Source: Candidatus Bathyarchaeota archaeon (GTDB lineage Archaea > Thermoproteota > Bathyarchaeia > 40CM-2-53-6). From it: 53,663 nucleotides of DNA. A program made the translations under genes and the position numbers. Shown here piece by piece: positions 34,670-43,086 of this stretch. The notes under the pieces are model-generated. The model saw only the letters and a list, made by a program, of their open reading frames with translations, ran no database searches and was not told the origin of the DNA. Location: the NCBI GenBank assembly GCA_005888635.1, contig VBAW01000027.1, positions 1 to 53,663 on the forward strand, read 5' to 3'. Positions within the stretch are counted from its first letter, which is position 1. Every line of letters begins with the position of its first letter.

Positions 34670-35026
34670 TCACCCTTTGATTCCCTTGGCCGGCTCTTTG
34701 GGAATTGGCAATGCGCCAGAGGCTGGAGTGGGATGAAGTGTTGCAAATCTGATCGATCTCCAGCCGACGAATAAGGCGAAGACACCCATTGACACAGCGT
34801 GGAGGTCGAGCCCTATGTCTGTTAAACTGTCCGTTGCGATGAGTCCTAGGGATCCTGCGATGTGAGGGATCTCCGAGAGGACCCAGATTAGGAGGAATAT
34901 GGATAGTTGGAATCTGAAGTTTCCCAGACTCTTGCCTCTGATCGCGAGCCGGGCGAATATTGCAAAGGCGACCAGGATGAGGACTAGGTTGAATGTCTCT
35001 AATGTCTCGACGATGTCAGCTGCCAT
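34670..35026 (-). CDS. Four-helix membrane protein
   Basis: 118 residues with helices near 10-28, 40-60, 68-84 and 78-96 (for example FNLVLILVAFAIFARLAI and QLSIFLLIWVLSEIPHIAGS). It has a Pro/Ala-rich cytosolic tail. It starts directly after the stop of the upstream membrane gene (TAG-ATG), so the two are coupled and may form a complex. No named family. Confidence 0.68.
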   Translation of the reverse strand: MAADIVETLETFNLVLILVAFAIFARLAIRGKSLGNFRFQLSIFLLIWVLSEIPHIAGSLGLIATDSLTDIGLDLHAVSMGVFALFVGWRSIRFATLHPTPASGALPIPKEPAKGIKG

Positions 35027-35293
35027 CTATACGACTGCCACCTTCGAATAGTAGGCGCCGAGCCCCACGAGGAGTATGAGAGAGATAGGTTCGAAGACCG
35101 CGTCTGCCAGAAAGTCTTGCTGGTATCCTGAGGCGAGATGATAGAAGCCGTGGACCACTGCAAAGAGTCCTAGGAGTAGGGAGAGAATTCGGAGGCTGCG
35201 AACCTTCGCCTTGACGGCCATTATCAACGGGACGATGCCGGCTGCTACCATTATTGCGAAGAGAACAATGCCCCCAGCTACAAGGTCGACCAT
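35027..35293 (-). CDS. Three-helix membrane protein
   Basis: 88 residues and three helices: 4-26 (LVAGGIVLFAIMVAAGIVPL), 33-52 (LRILSLLLGLFAVVHGFYHL) and 66-84 (PISLILLVGLGAYYSKVAVV). It is first in a minus-strand run with the four-helix protein and the NitrOD5-like protein. A CTTAT element about 35 bases upstream may be its TATA box. No named family. Confidence 0.66.
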   Translation of the reverse strand: MVDLVAGGIVLFAIMVAAGIVPLIMAVKAKVRSLRILSLLLGLFAVVHGFYHLASGYQQDFLADAVFEPISLILLVGLGAYYSKVAVV

Positions 35294-35425
35294 AGGACAG
35301 CCTGCTCAGGTCAGAAAAGCAACTATTCCCATAAGAGAAGCGTAACTCCAGAAGAATGCTTTGAGTGACGGCACCCATTGCGAACCCCGGGAAGACGCCA
35401 ACGATAGTTCGATTGAAGCCTCTCG

Positions 35426-35433
35426 CTAAATAA
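35426..35433 (+). promoter_or_regulatory. Candidate TATA box
   Basis: CTAAATAA is centred 34 bases before ATG 35464, giving a predicted leader of about 8 bases. Confidence 0.45.
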
Positions 35434-35463
35434 GCCGCCGAAGTTTCGGTCTAGGCGACGACC

Positions 35464-36525
35464 ATGGGTCTCCTAAAACGGCAACTGTCGATATTTGCCG
35501 CGCTGAGCATCAATCGCCGGGGTCTCGCCTTTCTAGGAACTCTCGGTTTCATGACAGCCTTCTTTGGCGCGCGAGTGTTCGCAATTCTGAACCCAACCGT
35601 AGTCGTCGCACAAGGGAATATCCACTTTCACCATTTCTGGTACGGGCTAGGAATGATTACGCTGGCAGGCTGGCTTGGCATTGCTTTCAACCGGCCGAGG
35701 CTAGTTAGAACGTACGCGATGATCTTCGGCCTCGGTGCCGGGCTAATCGGAGATGAAGTGGGATTACTCTTAACATTCGGCGACTACCAGTCGAGTCTTA
35801 CTACAGATTTTTTCGTCGGAGTGATCGGGTTCATCATTCTCGCAAGCACTCTGGTCAGATACAGGAAGATCGTCATGAAAGACGTGACACATACGAGCTG
35901 GAATGAACGGCTCATCTACATCGGAATAAATCTAGCCGGACTATCAGCAATCTTCTTCGCAGTAAACAGCATCACACCCGGTCTAGTGCTGGCCGCGATC
36001 GGAATAATTCTGATCATTTCAGCATTCGAAGCGGCAAGAGCAGGCATAGCCGCCGGAATTATCTCGGGAAGCATTGCGGCGGTAGGGAATTTTCTACTTG
36101 CTCAGAACTATGATGTCATCGGAACAACGTTCGAGGGCACCCCATTCGCGCCTACAAGCGCAATTGAAAGTCTAGCGGCTGCCACGATCTATGTTCTAGC
36201 CGTAGACGTGTTTCTTTCTGGAGTTATCGGTGGCGCCATTCTGGGACTAATCTTCGCGAGGTTACATGACCGATACTTGAGAAGCAGCAGCCTTCGAACT
36301 CGAGGAATCATATTCGGCTTGATTCTCTGGATACTGCTGAGCCTATCCAGTTTTGGCTCCGAGTTCGGGCTGCTATACGACACCATCTCAGTAATAATCG
36401 GACTAGTAGCGTACCTAGCGTATGGAATCCTACTGGCTCGATTCTTTCCAAGATTCAAACGAACCATACCCTATACCCGAAAAGAGTCGGATGAGCAACA
36501 GGCGATCCCTGCGGGAAAAGCGTGA
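35464..36525 (+). CDS. Ten-helix integral membrane protein with conserved HxHH and DE motifs
   Basis: 353 residues and about ten helices. The N-terminal half has a His cluster, NIHFHHFWYGLGMITLAGWL (near 55-75), and a buried acidic pair, GAGLIGDEVGLLLTFGDY (near 97-114), a layout that suggests a metal or proton site in the membrane. Similar integral membrane proteins exist in haloarchaea and other archaea, but their function is not known to me. The C-terminal tail is short and charged. It stands alone, with a good TATA box and no close operon partner. Confidence 0.72.
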   Translation: MGLLKRQLSIFAALSINRRGLAFLGTLGFMTAFFGARVFAILNPTVVVAQGNIHFHHFWYGLGMITLAGWLGIAFNRPRLVRTYAMIFGLGAGLIGDEVGLLLTFGDYQSSLTTDFFVGVIGFIILASTLVRYRKIVMKDVTHTSWNERLIYIGINLAGLSAIFFAVNSITPGLVLAAIGIILIISAFEAARAGIAAGIISGSIAAVGNFLLAQNYDVIGTTFEGTPFAPTSAIESLAAATIYVLAVDVFLSGVIGGAILGLIFARLHDRYLRSSSLRTRGIIFGLILWILLSLSSFGSEFGLLYDTISVIIGLVAYLAYGILLARFFPRFKRTIPYTRKESDEQQAIPAGKA

Positions 36526-36589
36526 GAAAGTCCTCTCGGGTTTTACAGTTCGAAATTTGATCGAGATGCCGTGATCAGATCTTGCTCTG

Positions 36590-36772
36590 AACGGACCCGG
36601 TCACCGGCACGATCTCTCGACCGACTACACCGAGGTTCTTAGAGAGATTGTCAAAGTCAGATGCAAATACTGTGGTGCGTTGAATCTTGAGACCAGTCAA
36701 AACTGCTCGAATTGCGGAGCACATCTCCGACAACTCAGTTCTGAATATTTGACATTGAGATGTGAATATTGA
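36590..36772 (+). pseudogene. Zinc-ribbon fragment without a start codon
   Basis: An open frame in the 588-base gap 36526-37114 encodes VKVRCKYCGALNLE and CSNCGAHLRQL, a double CxxC zinc ribbon of the DZR type, ending at about 36772. No ATG, GTG or TTG precedes the first cysteine; ATT 36647 stands where the usual Met would be. It may be a remnant or use a rare start. Confidence 0.35.
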
Positions 36773-36939
36773 GAAAAGATAGAATTCACCGACCGTATCT
36801 TACGAATCCTGAGGAACTTATTCTCCGAAAATCGGATGGATGCGTAGCGCAAGTTAGAAAGTGAGAGAAATACGGTAATTTTGGGCAAACAATCCCAGAA
36901 TAGTTATTAGATTTGAAATCATCCCGAGAATACAATAGA

Positions 36940-36952
36940 TTTATATTTAAAA
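36940..36952 (+). promoter_or_regulatory. Strong TATA box in a gene-poor gap
   Basis: TTTATATTTAAAA is the best TATA match in the window. Its centre is 27 bases before GTG 36973, exactly the distance for a leaderless transcript. Confidence 0.55.
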
Positions 36953-36972
36953 GTCAGCTTATATGTGATACG

Positions 36973-37038
36973 GTGAATTCGGGACGCGAGCTAAGCCCAA
37001 AAAGAAGAGTAAGAAGTAGAATCCGACGGATTGTCTAA
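36973..37038 (+). CDS. Possible 21-residue basic micropeptide (or the start of a small RNA)
   Basis: GTG 36973 opens a 21-residue frame with eight arginines or lysines in its last 12 residues (SPKRRVRSRIRRIV). It begins at the predicted transcription start of a strong promoter. The next frame also ends in a Lys-rich tail (RAKPKKKSKK), so codon evidence is ambiguous and the product may be a noncoding RNA. Confidence 0.25.
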   Translation: MNSGRELSPKRRVRSRIRRIV

Positions 37039-37114
37039 TTTCTACTTCGAAATTCCCGAGTTTCTTTTCTTTCGTACGAGATGGATGCAGAACCGTGTTC
37101 GGGGGAACGCGGCT

Positions 37115-38953
37115 CTAAGCTCCTCTGTAATCCAATAGCGCCAGAATGAACATGGCGTGAGACCAGGCGAGTGGCGACGCGGATATCGGCTCTCCATTGT
37201 CCTTGTGAACCTGTTCGGCGAAGAGTTGCAGCTCGTCGACGTGTTTCACGCACCATTCGATGAGGGTCTTCGCCTTCTCATAATTTCCCTGCTGGCAACG
37301 GTAGAGCGCCATCCAGAGGGTAGTGATGAACCATGGGTTCCCTCCGTGGTACGTGTCGCCCGGGTATCGTCCTATTCCTTCGGAAGCATACGTGAATGCG
37401 TTCTCGATCTGTCGAGAACTACTGAGGATTCGCGGATCGTCAGGTTCAAGAACTCTGAACGGGTATGTGAGGCCGAGGATTGCAGTGTCTATGGAAGAGT
37501 CATGGGGTTTGACTGATTTCAAGAATCGGCCGCTCTGCTCGTCCCACAGGTGCTTGACTATTGCAGTCTGCAGATTCTTGGTCTCGTTTGACCATGCGTT
37601 GGATAGCACTTCGTAACCGAGGGTTGAAGCGATTCTAGCACTTTCTCTTAGAGCTGCTGTTGCTGCCGCGTTAGTGTATGTGTGAAGAGCCTGTTTTTCT
37701 TCCCATAGGTCAAAGGAGGGTCCTACGAGGCCAGTGTCGGCGTCCCTATTTCGAAGGAGATGCTCGACGCCCTTCTTTACTGTCGGCCACATGTCAGCAA
37801 GAAACTCCTCATCCCTCGTCAAAGTGTGGTGCTGGCCGATGCCCCACAGAATGGTCGCGCACTGATCTTCCTGCTCTCCCCAAGAAGGACCTGGAGATTT
37901 TTCAACATGGTATCTCTGAGCCCAACCGCCATCAGGCTGCTGGACTTCCTTGCACCATTGATAGAATGCCGCCGCGTCGTGATTGTAACCACAACGATCC
38001 AGAGCATATGCGACGTACGTCCCGTCTCTCGACCAGACATAGCGATAGTCAGGCTCCAGAGTTGGGGCTGCGATTATTCCTCCAAGGTCAGGAGAGACGA
38101 GCGTCTGGAGGGTTAGTAACGATCTTCGAAGCAGTTCTCTCCAATGTTCCTGGACCACTGTAGCCTTGTTTCTTCTCAGCCAGTCCTGGCAGGATCGATT
38201 CACATCGTTGACCATTTCTGCGAGCGAACTTTGTCTTGCCTCTTCCAAGATGTCGAGGGCCTGTTGCTTGTTGTGGCCGAAGGTCATCAGAAGGACAAGC
38301 TGCTCCCTCGCACCCTGTGGTAGGTCGCCTAGATTCCATTTCAGACAGGAATTTACTCCCTTCACACCTGCATGCAGGGCTAGGGAGTTTCCGCCGAGAT
38401 GACCATCCTTTGCATCGACAAAGGCGTCTGAGCCCTCCTCATGTACTCCGCACTGGTGTTGTGAAGAGGGTTTGTCTGCACCATATGTGAACCAGTAATG
38501 TCGCTTGTACGAAACTACGCTGTCAGTCTTCTCATCATAGTAGCAAGCGTCACCCGACGGTGTCTCGGCTATGTCGAAATCGTTGTAATAGAGAAAACTG
38601 ATCTTCAAAGCCTCACTCCCCCCGTTGACCACTTCGAAGATCCGCACCAGAACGTCCTTGCTGGGCAGGACAAGATCCGTGGCCTTTACCTGTATCCCGT
38701 CCGGGTTCGCAAAACTTGTTTCGAGAATGGTGCTATCAGGAAGAAATCGCTGTTTCCTAATCCAGGGGTCGTCGGTCAACCAGCTGAAAGATTCGCTACC
38801 GTTCCGCCCGGCCAAAATTCCGGGGAGGGATCCGCGAACGTGTTGAGGATAATTGTGGCTTGGCCAGAAGAGGTGCCGCAACTCCCCGTTCTTCCCAATC
38901 GTGATCAGGGTTGAACGGTTTCCCATTGGGGCTTGCTGGCTGGTTGAAAACAT
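37115..38953 (-). CDS. GH15 glucoamylase/glucodextranase-type glycoside hydrolase
   Basis: Inverting exo-acting enzyme releasing glucose from the ends of alpha-glucans. An N-terminal beta-sandwich (GELRHLFWPSHNYPQHVRG onward) precedes an (alpha/alpha)6 catalytic barrel with the GH15 markers DYRYVWSRDGTYVAYAL, the EQEDQCATILWGIGQH helix, a catalytic acidic residue near DLWEEKQALHTYTNA, and PLAWSHAMFILALL at the end. The longest frame starts at 39049, but that would collide with the divergent hydrolase gene. I use ATG 38953 (MFSTSQQAPMGN), since GH15 proteins begin shortly before a P-M-G-N motif. It could also act as a trehalase, which belongs to the same family. Confidence 0.88.
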   Translation of the reverse strand: MFSTSQQAPMGNRSTLITIGKNGELRHLFWPSHNYPQHVRGSLPGILAGRNGSESFSWLTDDPWIRKQRFLPDSTILETSFANPDGIQVKATDLVLPSKDVLVRIFEVVNGGSEALKISFLYYNDFDIAETPSGDACYYDEKTDSVVSYKRHYWFTYGADKPSSQHQCGVHEEGSDAFVDAKDGHLGGNSLALHAGVKGVNSCLKWNLGDLPQGAREQLVLLMTFGHNKQQALDILEEARQSSLAEMVNDVNRSCQDWLRRNKATVVQEHWRELLRRSLLTLQTLVSPDLGGIIAAPTLEPDYRYVWSRDGTYVAYALDRCGYNHDAAAFYQWCKEVQQPDGGWAQRYHVEKSPGPSWGEQEDQCATILWGIGQHHTLTRDEEFLADMWPTVKKGVEHLLRNRDADTGLVGPSFDLWEEKQALHTYTNAAATAALRESARIASTLGYEVLSNAWSNETKNLQTAIVKHLWDEQSGRFLKSVKPHDSSIDTAILGLTYPFRVLEPDDPRILSSSRQIENAFTYASEGIGRYPGDTYHGGNPWFITTLWMALYRCQQGNYEKAKTLIEWCVKHVDELQLFAEQVHKDNGEPISASPLAWSHAMFILALLDYRGA

Positions 38954-39052
38954 CTCCCGGTGCCCTGTAAGTGAGTCGGAGGTGTCGGGAATCTTAAATG
39001 GGTTAGGTATCTGTGCACCGACTGTTGACGGTACAGCTACAATCGGCATTCC

Positions 39053-40255
39053 TTGGAATCACAATGCAATCCAACGATGGACGGAGCGCCAACCGTCTCT
39101 TCTCCGGTTCGAAGCCTTTTACCACATGACCCTGTTTCATCAACGTCCTTGCTAGATCTGACTAAGGGATTCTCCTTCGGCATAGACCTCGACGATCCCT
39201 GGAGATATAGCGGGATGAATCCTCCGCGATCCATAATCATTCCTCATCTACTTTCGATCAGCCTACCTGAGGGGAAGATCTTGGACGAGGCTGATGACCG
39301 GGAAATCCGTGCACGTGGTGAGGTGGAATCTGGGACTGTCGCGGGCAGAGCTGTCGTCTCATTATCCGACTATCTGGTTCAGTCAAAGGTTGACTTCGTA
39401 CGTTGCTGGTTTCCTTGGAAATATTTTGAACCTCTCCCGATTGCCGAAGCAAACTTGGATCACCTACTCGAGGAGTCTTACTCTCATTGGCCTCTAGACG
39501 ACCTTGTCATTACACTAACAAGTCACGGCATAGGCATTGTTCCAGTCATAGGTTGCGGGTATCATCGGATGCTTCCACAAGGGCTGGAGCCCGACAAGAA
39601 CAAGACTCTCTATTTGAAACGCATCTCGACACACGCGAGGCTGCTCGTTCGCAAGTATAAAGATCAAGTCAAGTGCTGGCAGATTGAGAATGAGCCCAAC
39701 TGGTGGACCGCACATGAGGCCGGCGGATGGCGTTCGGGATCATCGTGGATTCGTGACCCAATATTCAATCAACAACTCCTGCGTAGACTCAATACAGCTG
39801 TGCACACCGAAGACTCATCCGCTAAGACAATAATCAATCTTGAAGCTGATGCTAAAACCTTGGATCCCGGAGCTTACTCTTCTTCATGCGACATTTTCGG
39901 CTTAGACTTCTACCCAAACTATAGGTCCTCTCACCCGATCAATACGAAGGTCCTGAAATTGGCTGACGATGTGGCCAAGGCTCTAGGCAAACCCGTGATG
40001 ATATCCGAAACAGGATATCCCAGTGGCCCATCTTTCCTGGGATACTCGGCTGAGCGCCAGGCCGAGTATGTTGCCAGTGCCTGTAGAGATGCGCACCAAC
40101 TCGATGGCGTGACCGGTATTGGAATCTGGCGCTATATCGACACCGCCTGGAGATCATTTCCTCCCCAAGAGAATCATTTTGGATTGTTCGACAACAAAGG
40201 CAGTCAGAAACCCGGTTGGGCCGCATTCTCGAAAGTTATCGAAGAATTGAAATGA
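39053..40255 (+). CDS. Clan GH-A glycoside hydrolase (TIM barrel)
   Basis: About 400 residues. A (beta/alpha)8 barrel is indicated by FVRCWFPWKYFEP near 115, WQIENEPNWW with the acid/base Glu214, FGLDFYPNYR near 282, and VMISETGYPSG with the nucleophile Glu319. These two glutamates at the ends of strands 4 and 7 are the retaining clan GH-A pattern (GH5, GH39, GH53 or similar). The substrate is not clear; plant-type polysaccharide or beta-glucoside is possible. No signal peptide, so likely intracellular. The true start may be an internal ATG such as 39077 or 39215. It is divergent from the GH15 gene. Confidence 0.78.
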   Translation: MESQCNPTMDGAPTVSSPVRSLLPHDPVSSTSLLDLTKGFSFGIDLDDPWRYSGMNPPRSIIIPHLLSISLPEGKILDEADDREIRARGEVESGTVAGRAVVSLSDYLVQSKVDFVRCWFPWKYFEPLPIAEANLDHLLEESYSHWPLDDLVITLTSHGIGIVPVIGCGYHRMLPQGLEPDKNKTLYLKRISTHARLLVRKYKDQVKCWQIENEPNWWTAHEAGGWRSGSSWIRDPIFNQQLLRRLNTAVHTEDSSAKTIINLEADAKTLDPGAYSSSCDIFGLDFYPNYRSSHPINTKVLKLADDVAKALGKPVMISETGYPSGPSFLGYSAERQAEYVASACRDAHQLDGVTGIGIWRYIDTAWRSFPPQENHFGLFDNKGSQKPGWAAFSKVIEELK

Positions 40256-41212
40256 GTGAACACAAACAAAGATGTCGAAGTAGTTAGTCGAATGAAGGGC
40301 AAGACGCTCAAGGACGTCATCGGGACCGAGGAGAGGAGTCTCTACAAGCTGATCTCGCTAATCGCCGATCTGTCGACCCTCGTCCGAGAGATGATTCCGA
40401 GAGAGCTCGGATTCGCCGGAGGCATCAACCCATATGGGGAGAAGCAGTTGCAGATCGATGTCTGGTCAAACGATCTCTTTACCAAGAAGCTCTTGAGGAG
40501 TGGTCTTGTAAGAAGAGTAGCTTCGGAAGAAATGGAAGAAGTCGCAGAGGCCAAAGCGGGAGAGTACTCGATTGTTCTTGACCCTTTGGACGGTTCGTCG
40601 AATCTGAAGAGCAACAACTTGCTAGGAACCATAGTCGGAGTCTACCGGGAGAAGCCTCTGCCTGCGAGAGGAAGGGACCTTCACGCTGCGATGTACTTCC
40701 TCTATGGACCGTTCCATCAACTCGTTCTCGCGCTCGAGGATGGGGTTCGGACCTTCGCAGCCCTCGGCAGAGGATCTGAGGGAGCCAGATTCGTTTCGGA
40801 CGGTCTGATTCGCCAGCTTCCCAAGCCACCGATGGTCTACGGTATCGGAGGCCTAAGGGAGAAATGGACTCCAAGAGTAAGAGAGTTCGTGGAGAGCCTA
40901 GAGAAGCGCAAGATGTCCCTGCGATACGGCGGGTCTTTCGTAGGCGATTATAACCAGGTCCTGACCAAGGGAGGGTTCTTCGCATATCCCGAACTGACCG
41001 ACGCTCCCGAAGGGAAATACAGGTTGCAGTTTGAATCGAACCCGATCGGGTTCATCACAGAAAAGGCGGGAGGCCAAGCGAGCACAGGAATGGGTAGGAT
41101 TCTCGATGTTGAACCCACGAGTATCGTCCAGCGTATCCCGACGTATCTAGGCGATTCAGAGCTGGTCCAGGAGTTCCAATCGACCTACAAATACAAGGGC
41201 CAGACCGTATGA
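40256..41212 (+). CDS. fbp: Class I fructose-1,6-bisphosphatase
   Basis: Gluconeogenic phosphatase converting fructose 1,6-bisphosphate to fructose 6-phosphate. The 318 residues show the class I metal motif DPLDGSS (109-115), the early GEKQLQIDVWSN segment (61-72) and the substrate loop YRLQFESNPIGFI near 268, followed by ITEKAGGQAS. Most TACK archaea use the unrelated bifunctional class V FBP aldolase/phosphatase, so a class I enzyme is notable. The GTG start directly follows the previous stop and the end overlaps rpe (ATGA), forming a three-gene unit. Confidence 0.92.
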   Translation: MNTNKDVEVVSRMKGKTLKDVIGTEERSLYKLISLIADLSTLVREMIPRELGFAGGINPYGEKQLQIDVWSNDLFTKKLLRSGLVRRVASEEMEEVAEAKAGEYSIVLDPLDGSSNLKSNNLLGTIVGVYREKPLPARGRDLHAAMYFLYGPFHQLVLALEDGVRTFAALGRGSEGARFVSDGLIRQLPKPPMVYGIGGLREKWTPRVREFVESLEKRKMSLRYGGSFVGDYNQVLTKGGFFAYPELTDAPEGKYRLQFESNPIGFITEKAGGQASTGMGRILDVEPTSIVQRIPTYLGDSELVQEFQSTYKYKGQTV

Positions 41213-41901
41213 AGCTGCGGGTCTCGATTGAGCCTTCAATCCTGAGTGCTGACTTTGCCCGGCTAGGCCAACAGGCGAAAGAAGCGGAAGACGCCGGGGT
41301 AGAAGGTATCCAGATTGACGTGATGGATGGCCATTTCGTTCCAAACCTGACATTCGGACCTGGAGTCGTCAAGGCGTTGAGAAAATCAGTAAACCTATTC
41401 TTGGACGCTCACCTGATGATCGACAATCCTCAGAGCTTTCTCGAAGAATTTGCGCGCTCAGGCGCAAACAGGATCATCGTACACGAAGAGGTGTGCAAAG
41501 ATCTTCCCGCGGTTCTCCAGTCGATCAGAAAGCTAAAGGTCGAGGCAGGGGTTGCCATAAACCCCAAGACGCCTGTCGGCGCGATTGAGAGCGTCCTCGA
41601 CATAGCTGACTGTGTCCAAGTTATGACAGTTCACCCGGGATTCGCGGGGCAGCGTTTCATGGAAGATCAACTCAGCAAGATTCAGCGTCTAAGGCGAGAG
41701 ATAAACCAGCGGCACTTGAAAGCATCAATCGTTGTCGACGGAGGAATCGATCCCAACACAGCTCCGCTAGCAGTGAGATCTGGCGCTGCGGTCCTGGTTG
41801 CCGGGTCCAGCGTCTATAACCCATCAGCATCAGTCGCCCAAAACGTCGCGACGTTAAGAAACAGCATAGCATCCACAGTCGCCGCGATAAGCTCAGATTG
41901 A
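41209..41901 (+). CDS. rpe: Ribulose-phosphate 3-epimerase
   Basis: Interconverts ribulose 5-phosphate and xylulose 5-phosphate. The 230-residue TIM barrel has all family motifs: EPSILSADFARLG at the start, QIDVMDGHFVPNLTFGP (near 37), DAHLMI (near 67), VMTVHPGFAGQRF (near 139) and VDGGIDPNTA (near 181). It is translationally coupled to fbp. Many archaea lack the oxidative pentose pathway, so it likely serves ribose synthesis. Confidence 0.96.
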   Translation: MKLRVSIEPSILSADFARLGQQAKEAEDAGVEGIQIDVMDGHFVPNLTFGPGVVKALRKSVNLFLDAHLMIDNPQSFLEEFARSGANRIIVHEEVCKDLPAVLQSIRKLKVEAGVAINPKTPVGAIESVLDIADCVQVMTVHPGFAGQRFMEDQLSKIQRLRREINQRHLKASIVVDGGIDPNTAPLAVRSGAAVLVAGSSVYNPSASVAQNVATLRNSIASTVAAISSD

Positions 41902-41934
41902 AGTAGAGAACCGGCCACATCCTCCATCGTTATC

Positions 41935-43023
41935 ATGACAGACGACTCGCAAGCCGGCTTCTCTACACTAAGCGATCTCGAAGAGGCCGCCTCAAAGAAG
42001 ACCGAAAGGTCCGCCTGGGCCTACATCCAAGGCGGTGCAGGCGAGGAATGGACGGTGGGGGCGAACCGCGAAGCCTTCCATCGCAGGACCCTGCGACCGA
42101 GAGTTCTTGTTGATGTTGAGAACCTAGAATTTGGCACGACTCTGCTGGGAACTAAGGTGTCTGCACCGTTCTACGTATCTCCAACTGCTTCTCACGGCCT
42201 CGTGCATCCAGATGCGGAGGCTGCGACAGCAAGAGCCGCAAGCAAAGCCAACATCCTCGCTAGCTTCAGTACACTATCCTCAATCTCAATGGAAGACATC
42301 GCCAAGGCCGCTCCGACAGGTCCCAGATGGTTCCAGCTCTACCTACAACCAGAATTCTCAGCCACGAAGAGCCTCGTCGAGAGGGCCGAGAAGGCCAATT
42401 ACAAGGCCATAATCCTAACTGTTGACATGCCGGTCGCGGGCACCCGCGACAAGGAGAACCAAGCAGGCTCTCCATTGGCCTCTACCATCGTTTTGGGAAA
42501 CGGTAGGGAAGTTGTTCGTCCTCTCAGAAACCCTATCGTCGATGGCGATCACGCTCATATTCGCAAGGAAGCCTCCAACACCTGGGAGGTCGTAGATCGT
42601 CTTCGCGAAATAACTCGACTCCCGTTGGTGCTGAAAGGAATCCTCACACGTGAGGATGCTCGACGGGCTTCTGATCACGGCGCTAAAGGCGTTGTAGTTT
42701 CTAATCACGGCGGGCGCCAGTTGGACCGTGCTCCCGCCTCGTTGGATGCTCTTCCAGAAGTGGTGGAAGAGGTCGGGTCTGAGGTCGAGGTTTACTTTGA
42801 CGGTGGAATCAGGCGAGGCAGCGATATTGTAATGGCTCTCGCCCTCGGAGCCAGAGCGGTCGGGCTCGGACGTCTTGTTTTCTGGGCCCTCGCAGCTGGG
42901 GGAGAAGCAGGCGTCTCAAAGCTGCTATCTCTCCTCAAGACAGACCTGGCGACCGTCATGGCCCTTACGGGTCGGCGGACTCTATCTGAGATAGACAACA
43001 GCCTCGTTGACGCTGCTCGGTAG
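41935..43023 (+). CDS. FMN-dependent 2-hydroxy-acid oxidase/dehydrogenase (glycolate/lactate oxidase family)
   Basis: Oxidises a 2-hydroxy acid such as lactate or glycolate to the keto acid with FMN. 362 residues. The family signature is VSNHGGRQLDRAP (near 258-270) with the catalytic His; other motifs are PFYVSPTASHGLVHPDAE (near 77), WFQLYLQPE (near 127), ILTVDMPVAGTRD (near 160) and FDGGIRRGSDIV (near 285). There is no membrane-binding insertion, so it is soluble. Substrate choice cannot be read. It follows rpe after 33 bases. Confidence 0.9.
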   Translation: MTDDSQAGFSTLSDLEEAASKKTERSAWAYIQGGAGEEWTVGANREAFHRRTLRPRVLVDVENLEFGTTLLGTKVSAPFYVSPTASHGLVHPDAEAATARAASKANILASFSTLSSISMEDIAKAAPTGPRWFQLYLQPEFSATKSLVERAEKANYKAIILTVDMPVAGTRDKENQAGSPLASTIVLGNGREVVRPLRNPIVDGDHAHIRKEASNTWEVVDRLREITRLPLVLKGILTREDARRASDHGAKGVVVSNHGGRQLDRAPASLDALPEVVEEVGSEVEVYFDGGIRRGSDIVMALALGARAVGLGRLVFWALAAGGEAGVSKLLSLLKTDLATVMALTGRRTLSEIDNSLVDAAR

Positions 43024-43086
43024 TTTTCCTGGTTGCTCAGGTGCGGCTTGATCCAAAGGAAGACTTCAGACGGTTTAGTTGAGCGT

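Noticed and set aside
37757-38116. Long plus-strand frames inside the GH15 and helicase genes
   Set aside because: Antisense shadows without motifs, overlapping strongly conserved coding sequence.
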